Source: Welwitschia mirabilis
Lineage: Eukaryota; Gnetophyta; Gnetopsida; Welwitschiales
Direction of reading: 5' to 3'
DNA: 64,000 nt
Assembly: GCA_051453625.1 (NCBI GenBank)
Contig: JBOZIK010000001.1
Coordinates: 20,492,059-20,556,058, forward strand
Within the stretch, counting starts at the first letter, position 1, and each line of letters starts with the position of its first letter. The notes under the pieces are model-generated. The model was given only the letters and a program-made list of their open reading frames with translations, was not told the DNA's origin and ran no database searches. Below are positions 57,850 through 64,000 of this stretch, piece after piece. Position numbers and translations under genes: made by a program.

Positions 57850-59290
57850 GTTTATCAAAATAATATTTGAATGAATAAGAATCATCCCAAAGATATTCAT
57901 TCACTTCATGTAAGAATCACATTTTATCTTAGATATTCTAATGATCAAGTAGTTTACAAGTTACAAGATAATTGACCATGTTAATGTATCAAGGTTCGTT
58001 TTACAAAGCTAGACGATGTTATTTGAGAAATGTATCATGCACAGGTAATGAGTCTAAAATATATAAGAGTCTACTTATTCTTGATTTAAGATTGAATTCT
58101 TAGAATAATAAAATCTATCTCATTATTTTACCTTTGACCTTTTTTGATCCATTTATGATCTAAATTATTCTAAGGAAAAAGGTATTACTAATTCTTTATT
58201 TTAGTTATCCTATAATTTAAATAAGAAATTTGTAATAATTTATTTGCATTTCTTCTTTGTTCTAAAGTTACTTCTATGTCATAATCACTTGCGTGACAAA
58301 GTAATTCAAAAGAAAGTAAGTAATCATAGTGTCATAAAATAGAAGATGAAGTAAGAAGATATTTCACTATTTTAAATGAATTTTACATTTTAGAATTAAA
58401 TCAAAAAATTAATCTTATTAAGAAGATTGATTAATAAGTTTAAAATCTTGGGGAAGTCTTAGATATATCTTCTATAATATCTAAGATATCCAAAAAAAAT
58501 CTCATGTCTTTTAACACTTCAAGGGAAGATGAGTAATAAGTTAAATTTAGCAATATATATTTCTATCCCATTTTAGATATTACATTACCTAGAACAATAC
58601 CCTTAATAATCATGAAATGACATTTCTCCTAATTAAGAAAATAATTTTTCTTCTCATAATTTATGATAATTCCTATTTGCTTATATCCTAAATATTCATC
58701 TAAGAAATAATAATAAACCCTTTAATCTTTCTAAGATTTACTTCGTAAATGGTAAAGACAAATGGTTATTATTAGCTAGGATGTTGAGTTTTGTATAGTT
58801 AAAACACATTCTTCTTTCTACTTTTACTCTAGTTGAAACTAATTTATTATTTAAATTTTTAACTATAAGAATTTTAGACTTATACCAAGTAGTTTGTACA
58901 GGGCTTACCCCTTGAAAATTATAAATTGAACATGTGATACTAGCATTTAGTACTATAAGGATTTATTTCATTTCCACTTCTTTCAATGAGGATTAATTCT
59001 ATGTTAAGGCTCTTTATTAGGCTTAGCAACTTCTTTCAAGTGATTTTTGTACATCCCTCTTGTGGGACTTATACCTTTTAAATTGGAGATAGCCCATTGT
59101 ATAGCTTTTATATGTTGCTTTAGCACACAAATTAGAACTTCTTCTTATGAACTTGATAATTCTTATAGATAACTATAAGATAGAAATTGTTATCTCCCAA
59201 AAATGCATATTTTATATCTTTAGGAAGATGTTTAAAATTTACAATAATCTCTCTACTTGAAGGTTGCATTTGTGGTGCATGTGATAAAGC
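57850..59290 (-). pseudogene. Athila-like reverse transcriptase and RNase H, catalytic core deleted
   Basis: Minus-strand pieces: AIQWAISNLKGISPTRGMYK near 59100, a FNYTKLNILANNNHLSLPF segment near 58780, ERLKGLLLFLDEYLGYKQIG, then, after YEKKNYFLN, directly EKCHFMIIKGIVLGNVISKM. The roughly 80 residues that should hold the MPFGL and YMDD boxes are missing at about 58637. RNase H follows with LLCHASDYDIEVTLEQRRN near 58285 (usual CDASDYAVGAVLGQ; the first Asp is His). Many stops. Confidence 0.82.
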
Positions 59291-59291
59291 T

Positions 59292-60100
59292 TTAATTTAG
59301 CTTTCCCTTTGATGGCTTATGATTAAAATTCTTATGTATGGAAAGTGTTAATTCTTCATGATGTTCACTTAGCACATGATATAACAAGGCAGATAAAGAC
59401 TCAAAAAATTCATCTTCATTAACTTCAATCAAATTAAAATATTCTATGTCATCCATATAGTTATTTTTCATGGTGTTAAAAACTTTTAACTTTGTAGTAA
59501 TGTTTCTAAATAACACTCTCACTATGTCATTTCTACAACTAATCAAAGAGTTAAAGATCTATAAATGATATTTTTAATACAAGTAAAAATTTTCTTGGAT
59601 TATTTTCTATCTCCAAAACTACAAAGACAATTAGGTAGCATAACTTATCAACTTACACTAAGATGTATTCTACTATTCTCTTGGGGATTAGTTGAGTATT
59701 TAGCAAGTTTCAAAGTTATTCTACTTGTATTTATCCCTTATAATTCCATTCATTTTCACAATTATTATGGAATTAAGTTCATACTATCTCTCTAATATAA
59801 CAATGTTTTATCAACTCTCTTATTATCTATGACATATAAGATTGTTAGGAATCAAGATCTCTAAACTTTAACGGAAGTTTGTTTTGAAGTATAGCTCTTA
59901 CTGAGATAAGAGACGTTTTGCATTCAGGTTTCTCCTTACCATGCACATATCTTTAAGAAATTTTACATATGAAGGTACTTGTTTAATATCATCTAATAAA
60001 TAAATGTTAAGATTTACTTTCTTAAACATTTTGAGGTATTCTTCCTCAAGATATTTCTTTTCTAGAGGTGTACGACATCTGAGGCATGGAGCTTTTTAAG
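59292..60100 (-). pseudogene. Athila-like protease and linker
   Basis: Upstream on the strand, KKYLEEEYLKMFKKVNLNIY and VPSYVKFLKDMC mark the end of gag and linker. VIDNKRVDKTLLY-RDSMNLIP follows (protease active-site region, with the D-LGAS motif destroyed), then RITLKLAKYSTNPQENSRIH. The open frame 59546-59292 (84 codons) with KVFNTMKNNYMDDIEYFNLI is the protease-RT linker typical of Athila. Confidence 0.75.
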
Positions 60101-60849
60101 TTTTTTATACGTATGTTTTCATATATCATTTTAATCATCCCTTTTAAACACATGATCTAGTTCAATTTAGTGATTTAATGGATACTTGGAAGTTCAACAT
60201 TTTTGTTTAATTAAGTATTACTTCTAAGTGAGATAGTATTAACTCGCATAACTTCTTCTTATTCTTCAATCATATTAACTCCTTTTGGATTGGAAACAAG
60301 TCAAGTTGGAAGATTACTTTCTTTCTCTAGTTAAATTGAAGATTATAAGTATGATGTAGTTTTAAAAAGTTGATTTACTTGTTAAAGACATTGAAGAGTT
60401 TAAGTTATATAGTTATTGATTTAATTTTTTGCTATGACTGGCTATTTAAGTTTTGATAATTACTTTAAATTATTCTCTAATAATTTACTTTAATGTTAAC
60501 TAGTTTTTATAAAGTAGAGGCATTGTTTTATTAGGATCTATAAGAAATTATGGGATGAATTTTCCATTTCAAGTTATATGAATCTCCATATGGAAATGAC
60601 GATTATTGTTGTTGTTCTTCCCAAAAGCATTTTATAAATTATACACTATTCACTTAATCAATTATTATATATTTGTAAATTGGGATAAAAAGACATTCAT
60701 TTATTTCATATTCATTAGAATTAAATATAACTCATGTAACAACTTCCTTAGCCTTATGAGGTTTAAACAACTTACATTATTCTAAGAGTTTAACTATGGT
60801 GTCCAATTTCCTATTCATGTTTATTTCTTCATCTAGGTTGTACATTCAT

Positions 60850-61420
60850 TATTCTATGGAGTTACTATGTTATTTTGTTTTCTTAGCTAAATATATAACT
60901 CTTGTAATCTTTCTTAATTATGAGCACTTTTAGCTATAATTTTGAAAGTATCCCTAGCTTCGTCTAGTTCTTTAGATGTGAAAGTTACATCACTTATCAT
61001 CTTAATTAATTAACTATTTTTTAATGTTAATTATCCATAGAAAAAGTTCATTAATTTCTAACTTTCAAAACCATGTTGAAGAAATTTCAATAATAGATCT
61101 TTAAAACATTCAAAATTTTTGTGAAAAGGCTCATTATATTATTATTGAAAGAATCCATAATGTTTCACTTCAATTTCTAAAGTTTGCATGCTAGAAAGTA
61201 CTTTTTCAAGAATTCATGATTAAAGTGTCTCCATAACCTAATTTAATATGGTTTTAAGGTATGTAACCATTCTTTAACTATTTATTTTGAAGAAAATAAA
61301 ACTAGCTTAATCTTAACTATGTTATTTTGATATCCTGTGGTTGACATTATAGCTTTAAAGTCATGCTAGTGTTTATAAGAATATTTAAAATAAAGGCCAT
61401 GAAATTTGGAAAACAAATTA
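60850..61420 (-). pseudogene. Athila-like gag capsid core
   Basis: Minus-strand readable words: IVKIKLVLFSSK, IVKEWLHTLKPY, LWRHFNHEFLKKYFLACKL, KNIMDSF-like, and after further stops TFSMDN and SHLKN. These follow the Athila gag order (AFPFSL, A-WL, FL-KYFP, F-Q...). No knuckle seen. Heavily decayed. Confidence 0.7.
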
Positions 61421-62298
61421 ATGATGCAAAGTTCTATTTTAAAACAATTTATATAAGGGTATAAAGCCATACAAGAAGTTATGGCTAGACACACAAGTTG
61501 TCATATAGTTTGCAATATTCTTTTACAAAAACATGAATGTACACTATATTTATTAATATTAGAGATTGTGGATTTAGTTAGAAGGATCTCTAAAGAATTA
61601 TGTGTTAATATTTCACCTATCTAAAATGTAGATTTAGAGTGGTCTTTTCCTTATTTAAGAGTGGTTCACATTTTACCTGTTTTTCATTTAATTTTCTATG
61701 GACCAACCAAAAATAGTCCTAATATAATGATGCATGAGAGATCAAGACCAACAAAAGAATTCTCAAATAGAATGCTAGTTAAGATTGATGATAATTACCA
61801 AAATATATAATTTTCAATGTTAAATAACCAATTTTCTTTAAAAAGTATGGAAGTATTAGTGGAACAATCAGCATTATTTGTTAATTTTCAAAATTTGTAT
61901 CATAGAAAGTAAATACTAAATAGAATGCAAAATTATTCCCTTTGGCATAAAATAAATATCAAAAATGTTTTTAAGATTTTAAATTTTATGAAATACAGTA
62001 TAAATAAACTTTTTACTAGTGAATCACACAAAAACGATAGGAATTTTAGCAAACAATTTAGACCTAGCCCATCTACAACTAGTGAATTGAAAAATAAGCT
62101 AGAATACACTTGGATAAAAGTGAGATCCAACATAGCTAATTTGAGGTATATGTCTATACATTCAAGCTATTATGCTTTGGATGCTACTTTTCTATAAAAC
62201 AAAAAATATTTTTGTAATTTAAAAATGGTATATCTAAATAAGAAAAGATTTCTCAATAAGAAAATGAATCTTAACAAGATAAGGAATAATAATTGTAA

Positions 62299-62316
62299 TC
62301 CCTCATAATGATGTCA
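62299..62316 (-). other. Primer-binding site of the Athila-like element, Asp tRNA type
   Basis: On the minus strand TGACATCATTATGAGGGA against TGGCGCCGTTGCCGGGGA: 10 of 18 match, and seven of the eight differences are C-to-T or G-to-A. Position next to the presumed LTR end supports it. Confidence 0.6.
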
Positions 62317-62319
62317 AAA

Positions 62320-64000
62320 ACTTGCTATAACTTGATTTTTGTAATACTTAATATTTTAAGCTTATGCCCTAGCAAGATAGCTTTAAGTAGTAGTCTTAAA
62401 TTTATAAAACTAGGGTATCTTATTATAGTATAGGCTATCTTAAATGTTGTTCTCTCTCTTGGACTATGACATACTTTCAATCTCATAAATGTATTACATA
62501 TTTGAAAAGGATTTTAATTGGTTTTGAATAAAAGAATTTGGAAAATGAAACAAAGAGATTAAAATATTACAGATATTTACACTTGGAAATTAAGAATTAT
62601 CATTTATAAGATAAGCCACCAAGTAATAGATTTATAGATAAACAATAAATTATTTAATATAAATTATGAATGTCATGAAAGCAATAAGTTTAGAAATGCT
62701 ATGCCTCGGAATAAAATGTAAGAAACATGAAGATAGTATAAAAGTTTTCATAAACACTAATACAGTAGTCATCTAAATCCTAACAATAAATTGAAGGAAC
62801 AAATTTAAATGATAAATTATGAAATAGTAGTTGAAATGTACTATTGCATGACCAAAAATTATAATTGTATTAATAATGAATGAAATACAAATCTAAATCA
62901 TGAACCAAAGTGCATTCATCAATGATGCAAACATTATAATAAATATTGGTTTAGCATAAAATAAAGAATTATAGTTGGTAAGATAGATGTTTTATGACAC
63001 AATAGTTCTCTTATACCTAGGGAGAGGAAAAAACACTTAGAACATTATAATAAGACAATTCCTCATCATAGTTATAGCAAATTTAGACTAGAAATGATAT
63101 AGCATCATGAATATTCAAATGATGGAAAGATAATCTAAGTAATCAAAGATGATTTACTCTTGAGCTAGGCTTTGCTTTTATAACCTTGAATAGGGATGTG
63201 AATTGCATTAGTATGTACTTATTACATTCATAATGACGTATGGTAATTTATCCTTAAGCTATAGGATTTAGGTATGTAATCCTTTATCTCAGTAAGATTT
63301 TTTTGCGTACTTTCGTTATTAAATCAAATTTTGTTCATGTTATAAAGTTAATTCATTAATACATCCTTATTAAGCAATTCATTTCTTCTAAGACTTATTT
63401 CTCCTAGAAACATTAGTAGCATAAATGATCTAGATGGTGAAATTAATCTTGTTGTGTTTTCAAGCATCCATTAAGACTAGAATCCTTAGAGAAATCTATA
63501 ATTAAATTTTCAATTACTAGTCTTTTTTAATAATATTTCAACAAGTATAAGGGTAAAACTTGGTTAATGAAAATTTAATACTAACATTGCATTTACACCT
63601 TAAAATATATGATTTACTAAATTTTAAAGAGTGAAATATGTAAAAATGAAAGTAGAAACATAGACCTTAGTAAAAATTTTTATATTAATATCAACAAAGT
63701 TAAATTTTAATATCAAATAAATAGCCTTTACATATTAGAAAGGAAGGACTAGGAATTTAAGCCTAAAAAGGATTACAAACTAGAACATAAAAATAATTAA
63801 TATATAAAAAATAATTAATTATGATTTATATCATTAGAATATGGATGAATAAGGAAATGCTTATAGAAAACTGAAGGGTTATCTACCCAATGCGAAAAAA
63901 AATTATAAGAGGTAGTTAACCTAAAAATGGACCTTCTCTACCTGCAAGCTTATTTTAAAAATAACATGATAAATAATATAAACCTTCTTTGTACAAAAGA
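62320..64000 (-). repeat. 5' LTR of the Athila-like element (runs off the window)
   Basis: Uninterrupted copy of the LTR whose other copy is split at 42309/53020. Continuous similarity from about 62600 to 63940. The LTR start is expected near or beyond the window edge. Confidence 0.72.

Larger units (their letters stand above)
41560..64000 (-). mobile_element. Athila/Tat-like Ty3/gypsy element, minus strand, 3' LTR split by a nested element
   Basis: Minus-strand order: 5' LTR (62320 to beyond the window), Asp-tRNA-type PBS (62299-62316), gag (capsid core 60850-61420), protease (59292-60100), RT and RNase H (57850-59290), integrase (56800-57810), 3' non-coding region, 3' LTR (53020-53987 plus 41560-42309). 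The LTR identity rests on collinear similarity of both halves to 62600-63990. All domains are broken: RT has a large internal deletion and the integrase Glu is Lys. A microsatellite and gap interrupt integrase. 60100-60850 and 61420-62298 are AT-rich gag or leader sequence without readable motifs. Confidence 0.82.

Noticed and set aside
1-64000. CRISPR arrays, operons, riboswitches, rRNA and tRNA genes
   Set aside because: None seen. The sequence is plant nuclear repeat DNA; the only tRNA-related sequences are short primer-binding sites.

Overview
The window is repeat-rich nuclear DNA of a flowering plant. It is AT-rich, has eleven runs of N, and contains no intact host gene. Almost everything recognisable is a transposable element: Ty3/gypsy, Ty1/copia and L1-type LINE pol domains, primer-binding sites for initiator-Met and Asp tRNA, and two plant host-gene fragments (an RNA polymerase II largest subunit piece and a pentatricopeptide-repeat piece). 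Species cannot be told from the sequence. Every pol or gag frame is broken, and many of the stops and lost catalytic residues are explained by C-to-T or G-to-A changes, which suggests long residence in methylated chromatin.

Layout, left to right. 1-1062 is a T-poor, purine-biased, CpG-retaining block unlike the rest. 1063-4089 is AT-rich and holds a diverged tandem repeat of about 96-121 bp. 4090-20454 is an old plus-strand Ty3/gypsy element (gag side 4090-8188; protease, RT and RNase H 16577-20454). It is split by a complete LTR retrotransposon at 8189-16576 with 5-bp target duplications (ACTAC). That inserted element has PBS, PPT and two ~1.6-kb LTRs but no recognisable gag or pol; its interior carries fragments of RPB1 (minus strand) and a PPR gene (plus strand). 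20455-21899 is a solo-like copia LTR, and 21908-22586 a plus-strand copia RNase H remnant. 24060-30593 is a minus-strand Sirevirus-like copia element with a truncated 5' LTR.

30594-40778 holds three plus-strand L1-like LINE copies. The third (35596-40778) has a 12-bp target duplication and recognisable ORF1, endonuclease, RT and zf-RVT parts, followed by a further unrecognised ORF. A (CT)n microsatellite follows. 41560-64000 is a minus-strand Athila/Tat-like Ty3/gypsy element (5' LTR running off the right edge, PBS, gag, protease, RT, RNase H, integrase, 3' LTR). Its 3' LTR is split by a plus-strand, RT-less Athila-like element at 42310-53019 (TSD TACTT), whose own 5' LTR was later hit by a 5'-truncated LINE (42835-44058, 17-bp TSD). 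The RT-less element also carries a 1.5-kb tandem duplication and a dispersed GTCGTC/GACGAC hairpin motif.

The nesting gives a relative chronology: gypsy before the gene-carrying LTR element, and Athila (minus) before RT-less Athila-like (plus) before LINE. Three 100-N gaps are flanked by the same sequence on both sides, so they are probably unmerged contig overlaps. All identifications were made by eye from translated motifs and repeat comparison; no database search was run.
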